A DNA stretch of 64,000 nt from Adineta steineri (taxonomy: Eukaryota; Rotifera; Eurotatoria; Adinetida; Adinetidae), in NCBI GenBank assembly GCA_905250115.1, contig CAJNOI010000108.1:71954-135953 (forward strand), read 5' to 3'. The notes under the pieces were generated by a model that was not told the origin of the DNA, did no database searches, and saw only the letters and a list, made by a program, of their open reading frames with translations. Below, one piece after another: positions 12,801-28,294 of this stretch. Both the position numbers and the translations under genes were made by a program. Within the stretch, counting starts at the first letter, position 1. The number at the start of each line of letters is the position of its first letter.

Positions 12801-15294
12801 ATCAGTTAATAAAGTAGTTTCTTTTTGCACGAATGACACCAATATATGCATGCTTTAAATGTTGTTCTATAATAATAGATATAATGATGATTAATATAAA
12901 TAGAAAAAAACCAAACTTTTTTGTTATTTAGACAATTAATGAATGGACATTTGATGTATTTTCTGTGAATGAATTTACAAGTGGTCAATGTTTACGTTAC
13001 GTTGGTTTTGAACTTATGCAAAGATATAATTTACCAAATAAACTTCATGTAAAGTTATTTGATATTTTTTTTTATCAATGATTATTAATTCTTCTATTTA
13101 GATATCTATAACTGCTTTAAATAATTTTCTTGAACAAATGGAAAGTGGTTATAGTAAATATCGTAATCCATATCATAATTTAATTCATGCAGCTGATGTT
13201 TTACAAACAACATATCAAATCATTTACAATTCTGGTCTCATGGTAGAGGTCAACGGAGTTTCATTGTTTAATTTGCTTCGTAGTTTTTGTGAAATAAAAA
13301 AAAAAATTATTAGTTAATTTTTGCTTTTGCCTAGCATGCCTGAAATTAGATGCTTTAATGAATATTTTTATTTATGATTCTTATTCTTTTTTTTCTTCAT
13401 TGTTTAGAATTGGCTTAATGATCATGAATTATTCGCAATGTTTATTGCAGCTATTGTTCATGATTTTGAACATACAGGAACGTCGAATAACTTTCATATT
13501 CAATCTAGGTAAATTCTTCTTCGAAATAAACATCGAAAATTTTGACAATAAATCGGATGTAACGTACGCTTAGTTGAATAATTTCTAAAGAAAACACTAT
13601 GTGATTTATGCTTATTATTTCCGTAAATGAATCCATGTTGTAAGTAACATCTCGAGTTTGAATAGTAAGATACGCCTTAGGTTAAATGAGCTCATTTATT
13701 TTCAGCTACTGATTTTCAAGGACTTTTCCTTTTGAATATATATAAATACACATTTCCGACGGAATTAAAGTCAAATTGTTTTTAATCCCAGTATGAAATT
13801 TGACAGATTAGTATTGTTTATAGATCAATGAGTATTTCCGAACAAGAAAATTTTAATAGAGAGTATCTACATAATTATTTTTAGACTTTAATTACTATGA
13901 ATATTTTTAAAATAGTATATTCAAAGTCTCGGCGTTAATTATAGTCGATGAAAAAAATTTAGAGATAACAGTAGTATTGATCCAGTTGAGGATCTAGGAT
14001 TTTGGAAGGGAGGAGGTCGATACCTGAATAGTGGGCGGAGGGGAGCGATACCTGAATAGCGGGCGGGGTAGAATCAAAAACAAATTTGAAGGGGGAGGGG
14101 GCTACTATTCCCATCGCCCCTTAATTCGCCACTGTGTTGATTATGTGTGACAGAACGAACTTTCCGTTAGTAAAATTATATTTTTGCAATATAGCATTTT
14201 TCAATCATAAAGTATTTCTAATGATTATAATTAGTAAATCTATTTATTTTTTTCTATAAAATTTAGATCGGATGTTGCGTTAATATATAATGATCGTGCT
14301 GTATTGGAAAATCATCATGTAAGCGCTGCATTTCGATTAATGCGAATAGATGATTATAATATTTTATCTGAATTTACACCGGAAGAATTTAAGTAAATAT
14401 TAGAAAAAAAACTTTTGTTGTAAATATTTTGTCTTTAAAAATAATTTCAATAGAAATTTTCGACATTTGGTTATTGAAATGGTACTTGCTACAGATATGA
14501 GTAGTCATTTTGCGCAATTAAAAACTATGAAAAGTCTTTTAAGTATGCCGGAAAAGTAAGTTGACTTTTTGTGTTTTTATTTTTTCTATTGAATATTTTC
14601 TTATTTTTAGTATTGAAAAATCTAAAGCATTAGCATTAGTACTACATAGTGCTGATATAAGTCATCCAGGAAAACCTTGGAGTATTCATTATTCATGGAC
14701 TGAATCATTAATGGAAGAATATTTTAAACAAGGTGAAAAAGAAAAAGAACTCGGTTTGCCATGTTCACCATTATGTGATCGAGATAATACACTTGTTGCC
14801 GAATCTCAAATTGGTTTTATTCAATATATTGTTGAACCTTCATTTGTTGTTATGGGTGATATGCTTGAAAAAATACTTAAATCTTTATCTGTACCAGATT
14901 CTGAACTTCCATCACCATCGATACCAGCTAAAAGTATTGCTTCATCTCCATCACCACCTCCATCACCAAAATCTTCAAATGACTCAAATCATCAACATGA
15001 TGAAGACAATGGGTAATAATCGATAAATAAAAGAAAAAGAATATATTAATTGTTGATTCTTGTATTTTGAATAGACGTGAAAGAAAACCATCATCAATGA
15101 CAACACCTTTACCTCGACTGACTATTGTTCGACGACCATGGATTGAATATTTGAAAGAAAATCGTGAACGATGGATACGAGAAGCAGGTAAATAGAAGAG
15201 AAATTTATTATTATTCAAATATATTTTCTTGTCTATATTTATAGAAGAAGAAAAACGTCGAAAAGAATTAAAAGTTATTGAAGAAGAACCTTAA
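9806..15294 (+). CDS. PDE1: Calcium/calmodulin-dependent 3',5'-cyclic nucleotide phosphodiesterase (PDE1 family)
   Basis: Hydrolyses cAMP/cGMP in the cytosol; animal PDE1 enzymes are activated by Ca2+/calmodulin. Exons: 9806-9896, 10637-10732, 11163-11355, 11416-11532, 11904-12089, one of two 37-nt exons (12338-12374 or 12520-12556), 12719-12778, 12932-13048, 13102-13242, 13408-13508, 14267-14392, 14454-14555, 14611-15012, 15075-15187 and 15245-15294. All phases agree; 1932 nt give 643 aa. The family N-domain is clear (VPNEVRDWLAMTFTRSMS). Metal and catalytic motifs of the class I PDE/HD fold are present: HNLIHAADV, HDFEHTG, HSADISHPGKPW, and CDRDNTLVAESQIGF followed by YIVEPSF. The tail after the catalytic domain is Ser/Pro-rich. 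A second possible start is the ATG at 11150, in frame with exon 11163-11355, which would give a shorter isoform. The acceptor of exon 12719 is weak but is the one that keeps frame. Confidence 0.93.
12338..12374 (+). other. PDE1: PDE1 alternative exon a (37 nt)
   Basis: Flanked by acceptor TTTATCAG and donor GTATGATT. It completes codon AG|G and adds LIKDWYQHIKLK. It has the same length and phase as the exon at 12520-12556; using both, or neither, would break the frame into exon 12719-12778. Confidence 0.55.
12520..12556 (+). other. PDE1: PDE1 alternative exon b (37 nt)
   Basis: Flanked by acceptor TTTTTCTAG and donor GTATTTTT. It adds YLRRLSIDIKFK, closer to the usual PDE1 sequence at this point (R-x-YRR/YRK) than exon a. 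The two exons share their 3' halves (ACAT followed by A/T-rich AAATTAAAG-like ends), which suggests a tandem exon duplication. Confidence 0.6.
13983..14134. mobile_element. hAT-like MITE in a PDE1 intron
   Basis: A 152-bp element starting CAGTTGAGGATCTAGG, whose right end reads CAGTGGCGAATTAAGGGG on the minus strand. It is flanked by imperfect 8-bp direct repeats TATTGATC and TGTTGATT (6 of 8), as expected for hAT. Inside, a ~22-bp unit (CGATACCTGAATAG(T/C)GGGCGG) is repeated twice. It is unusually G-rich for this window and has no coding capacity. Confidence 0.65.
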
Positions 15295-16239
15295 TTAAAT
15301 GTATTTATCAACACATTCCATATTAACATACATACACATTTTATTTTTGCTATGCAAACAAAAATATGATCATTAAAAAGAAATCGAAACTATTTATGTG
15401 CTTATGTGTGTGTATTTTTTTGGCTTGTATCTTAAGAATAACATCGATCATTTTAATTATATTTATTTCTTTTATGAAAATAAATATGGCTTAGTAAAAT
15501 TTTGACATGAGGTTTCATTGACATTGGTTTTCTTTTTTCAACAGTTCTCTATCGAATTTAACTAATTGATTTTTATGCAGGATAATTTAGACTGCATTGA
15601 TCTGATAGATACACATATACCCTCACGATCCACTAACGTATATAATTTCGATATTTCACCTAGATTTATATCGAGATCTTTATGAATTTAAGCAGCAGCA
15701 ACTCCATTTAGCGTGTTTTGTTTCATTGTAGACCGACAATAACTTCTCCTAGCAGAAGCTGCTGATACTGGCTTGTTTTGTATTCTTGTTTCTCTTCTCT
15801 TTGATCTATGCTTCTCTAACTTTACGTGGTTAGCATCTCCCCAATAGAACTGAATTCATATTCATTTAGACTTACAATTAAAATACAAGAAGCGATTCTT
15901 TTCTATTCTTAATTTTTCACAGAAAGAAGAAACAGATGGATGCTAGATATGATCACACCTCTGTAAATGTAATGGGAGAAGAAGAAGAAGAAGAAGAAGA
16001 CTCTGAAAATGTACCTTAGTTTTAAATTGTCTGTGTGATGAATATTGTTTGCTAGAAAATTTTGTGTAACTGGTTTGAATAGAAATGTCACGTTGCTTTA
16101 TTCTATAACATCATTTTTGCATTAATAGAAAGATATATTTATTTGTCAAAAAAACTGCAGTTTATCTTGACCAAAAAAATTCTTGAATAGATATGAGTAA
16201 GAAAAAGAAAGTCTTCGAAGTTCATAAAACGTACATTTA
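15295..16239. other. Intergenic between convergent PDE1 and the protease-kelch gene
   Basis: A candidate poly(A) signal for PDE1, AATAAA, lies at about 15478-15483. A GAA trinucleotide microsatellite (about eight units) lies near 15976-16000. Nothing else is supported. Confidence 0.5.
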
Positions 16240-19706
<3,467 letters not shown>

Positions 19707-20663
19707 GATGATGCTTCACAAACCAAAGACCATGAATACTGAGTAACAAAATACGAATGAAACTCCCGTTTATATACATGTGTATAATTGATGGGCTGTT
19801 TTTTTCTCTCCTCATTTAATTATCGATATTTTTTTATTTGCGAACTACTTTCTCTAAAATTATCTATTAGTAATACAATTTTTTTCCAACATAATCGTGT
19901 CAATATTGCCATGGTGAATAAGAAAATCACATTCAATTAAAGAAAATGAATCATATTTTTTTCGTTAATAATTTTTTTAATAATCGATAATGATAGATCA
20001 AATAATCGTTTTGATTTATACAAAAAGAATGAATCAAAAAAGGAAGTGATTTTAATCACAGGGTTTTTTTTTGGTTTCTACCGTCGTCACAGTATGTGAC
20101 GTATAGGTTTAAACATCAGTGTAATTTTATCGATGAAGCACCTGAGTGAGGTAAAAGTATGATCAAGCTTTCGCTCTTTCATTTTTTTTTATTTCGTAAA
20201 AGAAAATGCGAAGACCTACTTGTATGTATGTTAAATGAATATGTAAGTAGTTTACGATGTTGGTCTTTATCCTGCTTCTTTTATATTGAACTATTACATT
20301 TCTTGTTTTATTCGTGCAATTCTACTTGAATGTATCCACAAAGTGAAGCAGTCTTGAAGTTTTGTACCTGTTAATATCAAGCCATTTCACTGGTAACTAT
20401 TTTCGAAGAGAGATTGGTTCTTTTCAGATTTGACCGATGTCGCGTTTCAACAATAACAGTTGTTTTCTAATTTACACGATAAATAAATAAAGAATACAAT
20501 TTCCTCATTGTAAGGTAGTATTTATCTGATGCTTCATCATTCAGTTTTTAGTCAAATGCGTAATAAAAATGAACGAAGAAAAAAGAAATAACAATATAAA
20601 ATATTCTAAAAAACTGGAACAATTAGGACAAGTGAACGAAACACAAGATGATAATAATATAAA

Positions 20664-20713
20664 GATGGGTGTGGGTGAGTGTTCTGTTTATATCTAGACC
20701 CACACCCACCCTT
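20664..20713. repeat. Telomere-like inverted repeat
   Basis: GGGTGTGGGT at 20667-20676 pairs perfectly with ACCCACACCC at 20698-20707, with a 21-base spacer. The arms resemble the bdelloid telomere unit TGTGGG. Confidence 0.7.
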
Positions 20714-21432
20714 CGATATTTGTTAATTCCTGTTTCACACAAGAGACAAATCTATTTATTTTTTCAAATAGACTTTAAATTTATGAATGTTAGTGAGTCA
20801 ATATCTAATTGATTTATTCAAGTAGATCAACCAACATACAATTCGTGAATGTGTCATTTTTCATGGTTGCAATTGAATACGTATTATTCTTAATTATCTC
20901 GCATTCACTTATACATTTTATTATTCTGAGCGTCAATCATGTGTATGTCACAGTTGACAGGAGAATAAAGGTGAGACTAGAATACGCAAAATAATAAAAT
21001 ATAAAAAACAAAGAAAAATTGTTTCTTATGAATAAAGCTTTAGAAAAAAAATTAAATAGTACCCATTTAAATAATCAATTATAAGCACACGAAATGAAAA
21101 CATGTCAATTTTTTTTATTCATTCATAAAAACAAAAACAAAATAGTTTCTTTTGTATATATTTCGTTCTAAAGAAAATTTTATTATGTTTATTGCGTATG
21201 AATGAAATTATAATTGCATAAAAATGGGTACATTTATGTCATGTCATCTCATATTTATCTTAAACGTTAACATAATTAAATAATCGCTCTATAATAACTA
21301 GAATATATGTCTAAAGCAGAAATTGAAAGTCTATCAGAAGGTATAAATTAGTTGCTTAAACTATTATTTTTTTTCTTAGAAAAATATGCAAAGAAAATGA
21401 TTACTGTTGTGTACACTTAATCACTCCATCTT

Positions 21433-21487
21433 GAGGGTGTGGGTGTGTGCATTTTTCTCTTTGATTACACACACTCACATCCACCCC
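21433..21487. repeat. Telomere-like inverted repeat
   Basis: The left arm GAGGGTGTGGGTGTGTG starts at 21433. The right arm (ACACACACTCACATCCACCCC) ends near 21486. Pairing is imperfect. Confidence 0.6.
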
Positions 21488-22154
21488 ACGTCAACACCTA
21501 CTCATCAAACATCCACCCTCTATGAAATGTTGCATTTTTTCCAAGTTTCATGGTTAAAGAAAGGCACTGTTTGTTGTTGTAAAACAGAAAGAAAGAATAA
21601 ATATTTTTTAAATTTCGTTCTATAATGTAACATTATCTCGGAGGTGTCTATGAAGGTTTGTTCTTATTTTTTATAAACAGAGAAAAACCCCTTTCAAGGT
21701 GAATATTATTATCATCAGTTGAAAAGAAAACAAAGAGTTCTTATCAACTTAGACTATTCACTTTGTTTGCGACTCTTTCAACATCAATCTAATAAAACCT
21801 CCATTCAACTTTGCCTACACTCTTGGAATTAAGTATCTTCTCCACGTTACAGAGAGATACTACTAGGCACACATGCATGACAAAGGTACAATAATAAGTG
21901 CTTTACGATCAACCAGAGTCACTACGTATGATTTGCCTCATCTTCTTGCCTTTTCGAGAGTGAGCGTGAGGGAGGCAGTGTATCTCTTCTCTTTACTCTC
22001 CCCCATACACATCTATCTAGACCCACACTCACACCCAACAAATTAGTTTACATTCTGCGCGATGCAAATTGATCTTTTTATTATTTGATTAGAATCTCAC
22101 AGTCTCAAGATATATCTTTAATAATGAACAAACTGTTTATAAAGAATGCGTCTA

Positions 22155-23868
22155 TTATGGATCATACAATTCAGCAGTCTCCATATTTGAAAAGTAACCA
22201 TTATTTAACCCACCAGCAACTAACACTTTTCCATCTTCTAATACGGATGCAGTGAACCACGAACGATCATGATTCATGCTTCCAGTATTTGTCCAAACTC
22301 TTGTGGATGGATCATACAATTCAGCAGTATTTATAACGCCTGCATCAGGTTCTCCTCCAGCAACTAACACTTTTCCATTGTTTAATAGCGATGCCACATG
22401 GGAAATTCGTGGACTATTCATTGTACCAGTCATTGTCCAAGTTTTTGTTGATGGATCGTACAACTCAGCAATATCAAGATATCCACCAGTAGTTAACACT
22501 TTTCCATCTGGTAACATAGTTGCAGTATGTCCTATCCGTGTCCCATTCGTGCCGCCAGTATTTGTCCAAATGTTCCTTACTAGATCGTACAATTCAGCAC
22601 TACCCACAGGACTGTAAGATCTTTCACCACCAGACACCAATACTTTCCCGTCTCTTAGTACAGTTGCAGTATGTAAAATACGTGGTATACTCATGGGAGC
22701 CACAATTGTCCAAATTTCTGTTGCTGGATCGTATAACTCAACACTATTCAAATAATCACCCGCATTGATACCACCAGCGACTAACACTTTCCCGTCTGCT
22801 AGCACGGATGCAGTATGCCACCAACGTATCCCATGCAATTGACCAGTATAAGTCCAAGTTCCTATTAATGGATCATACAACTCAGCAGTATTTGTCATAC
22901 TACCACTGACTAACACTTTTCCATTCTTTAATACGGATGCTGTATGATATACCCGTGGTTCATTCGTGCAACCAGTAATAGTCCATATGCCTGTTGGTGG
23001 ATCATATAGTTCAGCACTATTTAGAATATAAATATGATTTATGTAAAAATGTCTTTTTAAAAGGCGTAACATTATTATTTTAAATAGCAGCAATAACGAT
23101 TTTTATATCAAATGAAAATATGTCGAAGATGGAATTTATCAATATTAATTCCTAAAGATTATTCGAAATTTCTAAAATTTAACATCATACTGACGAAAGA
23201 CTAATTTTATGACAGAATTGAGACTACCCACATCTCGTTTTAAATAAATATTAAAAAATGTGTTATACTCCACAAAGTTTGATAAATGAGATAAATAATT
23301 AGTATGAGAAGCGTTTATGTTCTTTAAAGTGTGTATATGATATGGGTATGAACATAAAAGGGCTTTATATTACTCAATGTTTTCTCCCGTGTCCTTGTCA
23401 AATTTTTTAGAGTGCTTTTTTCCGATTTTCTTCATCATCAAGTTAATGTTTCGTTTCTGACGTCTTTTTTTATTTCGCTCCTGTCTACAATTACCAAAAT
23501 TGTAGGCAAGATTTGCGTTTTCTTATGATGTTCATCGTTTAAAACAAGATCTAGTTTTGACTGTCTCTCTGTTATTGACAAATTGATAATATAATATCAA
23601 ATTTTAGAAATTTTTTGGAACTCAGTATGAAAAAGATTCGATGATACTTCTTATTTATTACTAACGATTCCTATTTCAAACATGCTTTATGTTGATACAA
23701 AATCGTTATTGTGGTTACCTAAAATAATAGATATTGATTCTTGGAAAAACATTTGTACATACCATTCGTCTTCAGCTAGTCCACCAGTAATTAATACTCC
23801 CCCATCTTTTAATATGGATGCAGTGTGTCCCCAACGCCCATTATGCATGCTAGTGATATTAGACCATT
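22155..23868 (-). CDS. Kelch-repeat (seven-bladed propeller) protein, 5' end not found
   Basis: Two exons are supported on the minus strand, 23763-23868 and 22155-23016. They are joined in phase (GAA TG|T GCT), giving AEDE-C-AELYDPPTG across the splice. The exons encode seven kelch blades with the signature HTASVLxDGKVLVAGG and ELYDPxTxxWT, so the propeller seems complete. The protein ends at a TAA/TAG right after the last ELYDP. The first exon starts one base into a codon, so at least one more 5' exon must exist to the right of 23868; I could not place it with confidence. Blades are much more alike than those of the protease fusion, which suggests recent internal repeat turnover. The closest named families are galactose-oxidase-like and kelch proteins. 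The function is unknown and location outside the cell is only likely. Confidence 0.75.
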
Positions 23869-25054
23869 CTAAAAGAAATCTTCGAATGTATATATATATA
23901 TATAGGTATTCTCTACCAAAAGGATATATCTCCGACCAGTTAGGCAGAGGACTTTGATGAACATTTGAGAATGTTACGAAAAGATCATTACTTTTTAATT
24001 AATTACAATACATTGTATATATGTCACAGTTTTTTGAAGAAAAAATCAAAAATGAAATTTTATATTGATGTTAATTATACAAAACCTTAGTTAACGAACA
24101 TGTTACTAGATTTTGAATAACAACAAAGTATAGGATTCAAAATTCTTTGCCTTTTTCGCACGAACTGGAAGCATGAGCTCCTATATATACATAATACTTG
24201 ATGAGTCCCATATTAAACTCACTTAAGAATTCTTACCATATCGTTCTAAAGCGTCGTTTTTTGGAAAAATCCCGTTCATTCATGTCACCATTTCATTGAA
24301 CGAACTGTCTCAAATATCCTGGTGAAAAAACATTGATACGAATAAATCTGTTGACTCTCGTTGAAAGCTATACTTTTTTTTAACAAAATTTTTTCTCGCT
24401 CTGCTTTTTCACTCATAAGTTGTGTCTTAAAATCAAAAAAGAATGAAACAACAAATAGTTATGCTAGATACTCTCGCTTAGTAGCTCTACCGATTATCAA
24501 TTGTACGATTTATTTTAGAGAAAAACTGACCGCCTCGTGCAGCTGGATTGGGTCGAAAGTTCTTTGGTGCACCATTAATAAAATTGAGCATCAGGAAATA
24601 CACAACTGAAAAAAATATTGACGGAAGAATATAACAGATACAGATTTATTTTCTTTTTAACAGCATACTTACTGCATATTTTATAGTTATACATATTATT
24701 TTCGTCACAAAAATCGTATGAAAAAGAATGAATGCAATATCATTAACAACTGGTTTAAATATGTCTCCTATTTTAGAGACAAAAACAAATATCAAGCGTT
24801 ATCATTCCAAGCTTCAAAGCAAACATTTATCAGTCTTATCTTCGTAAAACAAAATTCACCGATATAAAGAATACTTTTGAAATTTTGCTCTATTTTTTAT
24901 TTTAACTTTCGACAAATGTCCTACTTCTTTATAATCAGTCTAGAAACTAAAACTAACCGAGTCATAACGTGGGCTGTAATTATAACCTTAAAGATTAGGG
25001 TGTGGGTGTCAATCTCTTTCTGAAACTGAAATCAACACACACCCATACCCTCAA
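23869..25054. other. Region upstream of the kelch gene; hidden 5' exon possible
   Basis: Minus-strand sequence around 24240-24300 could hold an exon (ATG AAT GAA CGG, donor ATG|GTAAGA near 24236), but its phase does not fit the exon at 23868 directly. A (TA)n tract lies near 23889-23903. Nothing else is supported. Confidence 0.3.
24995..25053. repeat. Telomere-like inverted repeat
   Basis: TTAGGGTGTGGGTGTC (about 24996-25010) faces ACACACACCCATACCCTCAA (about 25034-25053). It sits at the left edge of the first accessory block. Confidence 0.65.
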
Positions 25055-25613
25055 GTGATATTTACTGGTACATGTTTTACGACATATCATTATATAAGAT
25101 TCTAAAAGAACTTCATACACACTACGAAGGCGCTCAGAGTACTTTATTCTATTTCTTATTGAAAATATAAAAACAAAATTCATTTCTTTCAAAATAATAT
25201 TTTTTTTACAAAGTTTGTTAACAATTCGTTAATGCAGATCATTGATTTCCGCATCATAACATTTCGAAAAAAAAGATACTATCATTATTATATTTATTAA
25301 GTTGAAAGAAACCCACAGTAATACTATTTGCTACGTTTGTTATTATGAATACATACTTATAACACGTATGAAAAAGCATCTTGTTACTGTTCTCTACTCT
25401 GAAAAAAAAGGAAGTAACAAATGTTTTATGATAACTTACACACTATCTAATGAGTACGAATACCTTGACATTAACAAGACTAGACATTCTACACAAGTAA
25501 AGCACCTAAGGTATCAGAAACTATACACAATATTTTGCATTTTCAAGTAAAAACAAGAATAGATTCGTTCGAGTTTCTATACATATATTCAAATTTACAA
25601 GATATAAACAACA

Positions 25614-26000
25614 ATGAACTACCGTGCTGGAATAACCAAGAAGCTCGAAAAACCAAAAATTCCAACGACTTTGCAAATTTTTTCAATATTATATGATACA
25701 GTCGAACTATTTTTGGAGTTGATACTTTCATTTCCAATATATATATTGACTAAACTTGGAATAACAAATATAATTCCAACTTTACTTGCAGCAAATGTTG
25801 TATTAGGTCCTGTTTTTGTTGCTGCTACAGTTACCACGGTCGCATGTTCTACTGGTATTGGCTTAGGCGTTGGACTTGGTGTGGGTTTAACTTGTTCCCA
25901 TAATAATACGCTTATGAACAATACGAATACAACAGATATTATGAACATAACGAATAATACGAACATGACATATCTTATGTATCGGGTGGCAACACTTTAA
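25614..26000 (+). CDS. Small glycine-zipper membrane protein (plus member, copy 1)
   Basis: 128 aa, starting at ATG MNYRAGITKK. A charged N-terminus is followed by a helix (LFLELILSFPIYILTKLGI) and then a second hydrophobic stretch that becomes a glycine zipper: ATVTTVACSTGIGLGVGLGVG, ending in CSHNN. The tail is Asn/Thr-rich with several N-x-T sites. I did not recognise a family. Paralogues are at 31159 and 51264; all three end at the same point relative to a convergent minus-strand partner whose own C-terminus is a similar Gly/Val zipper. It could be a membrane-inserted or oligomerising peptide; no function is claimed. Divergence lies mostly in the tail after the zipper, so the membrane part appears constrained. 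Confidence 0.65.
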   Translation: MNYRAGITKKLEKPKIPTTLQIFSILYDTVELFLELILSFPIYILTKLGITNIIPTLLAANVVLGPVFVAATVTTVACSTGIGLGVGLGVGLTCSHNNTLMNNTNTTDIMNITNNTNMTYLMYRVATL

Positions 26001-26386
26001 GAAATATTTTGGAGGAGTTCATGGTAATGTCTCTTGCATAATAGTTTTTTGTTTTTAATATTATTCGCGAATATTGAATAAAATATATCTAGTTATAAAT
26101 GAATTTGATTGAAAAATATCTAAAATATCTCAGAATTCAACATATGATAATGTTATAGTATCCGTTTATCGATATCATGATCGATTCATTGAGATGATAA
26201 AGTTCAGGTTGTAATTATATTTATGATTACTATATTACATAAAATTTAGTTTATTTTCTCATGTCAATATTTAAAAATTTATTTTAATTCATTAAATAAA
26301 ATTAATAAGATACAATAGAAATAATTAACAATTTATTGAAATTATTACAGTTATAACACTTGGAGATTGATGAAATCTTTCTTATA

Positions 26387-26680
26387 TCAGTTTCCATTAC
26401 TACAAACAGTACCATTTCCAACACCGACTCCGACACCAACAGCTGTAGCAGAAAGTGCTACAGTTATAGTAGTACACATACAAAATGAATAAGACACGGA
26501 ATGAAGAGCAATAAATCTCTGAATATTATCGAGAACATTTTCTAGTATGAAGAATGGCCGCGAAAATGCACGTGTCGTCCACTTGTTGAATTGTTTCATA
26601 CCCTGCAAGCATGCCATTAAAATGGATGTATCTTGTGCATTGTCATCAGTATCATCGAAGCCTATTTCGTCGTAATCCAT
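26387..26680 (-). CDS. Small glycine-zipper membrane protein (minus member, copy 1)
   Basis: About 97 aa from ATG at 26680 (MDYDEIGFDD). An acidic N-terminus is followed by an amphipathic stretch (MKQFNKWTTRAFSRPFFILE), a segment HSVSYSFCMCTTITVALSA, and a C-terminal zipper VGVGVGVGNG ending CSNGN. It converges on the plus member at 25614-26000, with 386 bp between stops. Paralogues at 32085 and 52102 are close in sequence. The two partners are unrelated at their N-termini but share a similar design at the C-terminus (Thr-rich, Cys, alternating Gly/Val, Cys), which may be common descent or convergence. No family was recognised. Confidence 0.6.
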   Translation of the reverse strand: MDYDEIGFDDTDDNAQDTSILMACLQGMKQFNKWTTRAFSRPFFILENVLDNIQRFIALHSVSYSFCMCTTITVALSATAVGVGVGVGNGTVCSNGN

Positions 26681-27049
26681 TATTGTCGTCTGCACGGTTG
26701 GATAAGAAAAGGTAAAACAATATTTATAATATATTTTGTGGTAACCTAATAATTTCCAGTTTAATGTATTGTTAATAACGTTTCACACCTTGCCATTACA
26801 TCCTATATAAAAATATTATTTTTATCTTTTTTCTAAATCAAACAGACACAATAACAACAAAATATGCAAGGTATTTTCTTCGGGCATTCTTTTTTTCTCA
26901 CTATAATGGCCCACCTAGCATTTCATTTCCTTTTCATTACTTTTATATAATATAAAATCAATAATAATTATATTTAGATGTGTATCAAATTGTGTTGCAC
27001 TTTAATTAACATCTATTATATAGTTTCTTCCTTCTTCCATATCTAAATG

Positions 27050-27301
27050 TCATTCAGCAGATGATTTCAAAGAATTTTGTATTCCAATATGTTTTTCATA
27101 GCTAAGAATATCTTTTAATAAATATTTATCTTCAAACTTAACTGTCGATGATAAAATTTTTTTATCATCACGAATAATTTCATTATCAAGTAAATTTTGT
27201 TTATCTAAAATTGGATATAAGTTACCTAGAACAGATGATTTAACGTGTGATAATGATGATAGAAATGGAAAAAACCAGCCAAATATAATTCGATGATTCA
27301 T
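27050..27301 (-). pseudogene. Decaying minus-strand gene, head-to-head with the 300-aa gene (copy 1)
   Basis: 83 codons from ATG (MNHRIIFGWFFPF). It matches 33412-33747 in the part KYLLKDILSYEKHIGIQNSLKS. Compared with that copy it then lacks the equivalent of about 16 residues (RHLDAWIESTIKAFDM) and runs into a stop, although matching sequence continues to about 27005 (EEGSNYII-like). It is therefore probably a truncated relic. The start lies about 66 bp from the open frame of the gene on the other strand, so the two may have shared a promoter. The family was not recognised. Confidence 0.5.
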
Positions 27302-27415
27302 TATCTGACGAACAAAGAAAAAATAAAAACATGTGGAATTTTCCTTTAATTTGCACGATTAAATATCTTGCCATATAAAGATGAATTATTTCAAAATCTC
27401 GATCCTATTCAAACA

Positions 27416-28294
27416 ATGTACAAATTTGGTTTTGATAATTGTGATAAAATTGTTCAATTAAGTGAAGAAGAAATTCGTCGTATTCCATATCTCTTAACAT
27501 TAATATCACATAAAGATGATTTTTTGTCAATTAAAAATGATAAAAATGAATATATATTACATCATCCAATATGTTATAATTTGTTAATTCCAATTTTAAA
27601 TTCAATTAACAATGAAAAACCATATAGTTTATTGAATGATTTATCAATAAATGAAAATATTCTCGATGTCCTTCAATTATTTGATTATGTTTGTTTAAAT
27701 CAACCCATTTTTTTAAGTGATCAAAATAGATTTTTTACTTATTATCGAGAAAAAAATCTTTGTGAAGTTCGTAATAATGCTGCTCGATTTGTTCTTTCTC
27801 TAACTAGAAATGAACATAATTTAAATGATTTTGGAACAATTGAATATATATTCTCATTAATTTCGGTGATATTTTCAAATAAAAACATCTTTAGTTCTCA
27901 ATTTCGTTATCATACCTACACAATTCTTGAAGAATATATTTTTCCATTATTTTTTAAAAAACATCCAATTTATTTATTAAATGATATTAAGCAAAATTAT
28001 AGAACTGATTCAAATATTTATTTGTGTGATGATAATCAAACGGTTCCAATTGATTGTGAAAATGATTTTGTTTGGAAAGGTTACTATGAAGATAAGATAA
28101 ATAATATAATACAACAATCATATATTATGATGCTTGGAGGAACAAGAGTTAGGAAGTGTAATATATCACTTAGACGGCTTTATGCAGATCGTATGAATGA
28201 ATTGCTTACATATAGTTATAATCTTTTACAGAAGATCAAAGAAACTGAACGTTTATTGGAGGAATCAATATTGGGTGACAATAAATTCAAATGA
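27416..28294 (+). CDS. Unrecognised ~300-aa protein, copy 1 (tail frameshifted)
   Basis: The frame is open from 27368 without an ATG; the first in-frame ATG is 27416 (MYKFGFDNCDKIVQLSEEEI), so the true start may be in an upstream exon. The protein is mostly alpha-helical in appearance, rich in Asn, Ile and Leu, with no signal peptide. Recognisable blocks shared with the copy at 34316 are RIPYLLTLISHKDDFLSIKN, FFTYYREKNLCEVRNNAA and FPLFFKKHPIYLLNDI. At its end the copy differs: the conserved basic tail (IDKFKHKYKTKVNKYR) is present at 28290-28397 but in another frame, so this copy ends early with LGDNKFK. I did not recognise a family. Helical-repeat folds are a possibility only. Confidence 0.6.
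   Translation: MYKFGFDNCDKIVQLSEEEIRRIPYLLTLISHKDDFLSIKNDKNEYILHHPICYNLLIPILNSINNEKPYSLLNDLSINENILDVLQLFDYVCLNQPIFLSDQNRFFTYYREKNLCEVRNNAARFVLSLTRNEHNLNDFGTIEYIFSLISVIFSNKNIFSSQFRYHTYTILEEYIFPLFFKKHPIYLLNDIKQNYRTDSNIYLCDDNQTVPIDCENDFVWKGYYEDKINNIIQQSYIMMLGGTRVRKCNISLRRLYADRMNELLTYSYNLLQKIKETERLLEESILGDNKFK

Larger units (their letters stand above)
19707..22154. other. Intergenic spacer with telomere-like inverted repeats
   Basis: No gene is supported. The first part should hold the promoter of the protease-kelch gene (transcribed leftwards). Two telomere-like inverted repeats (20664-20713 and 21433-21487) and a third, weaker C-rich arm (about 22018-22038) lie here. Confidence 0.5.

Noticed and set aside
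22276-22768. Plus-strand frames opposite the second kelch gene
   Set aside because: Complement of the kelch blades; the periodic pattern comes from the minus-strand repeats.
24361-24609. Plus-strand frame beside the kelch gene
   Set aside because: Low-complexity start, no paralogue, no splice support.
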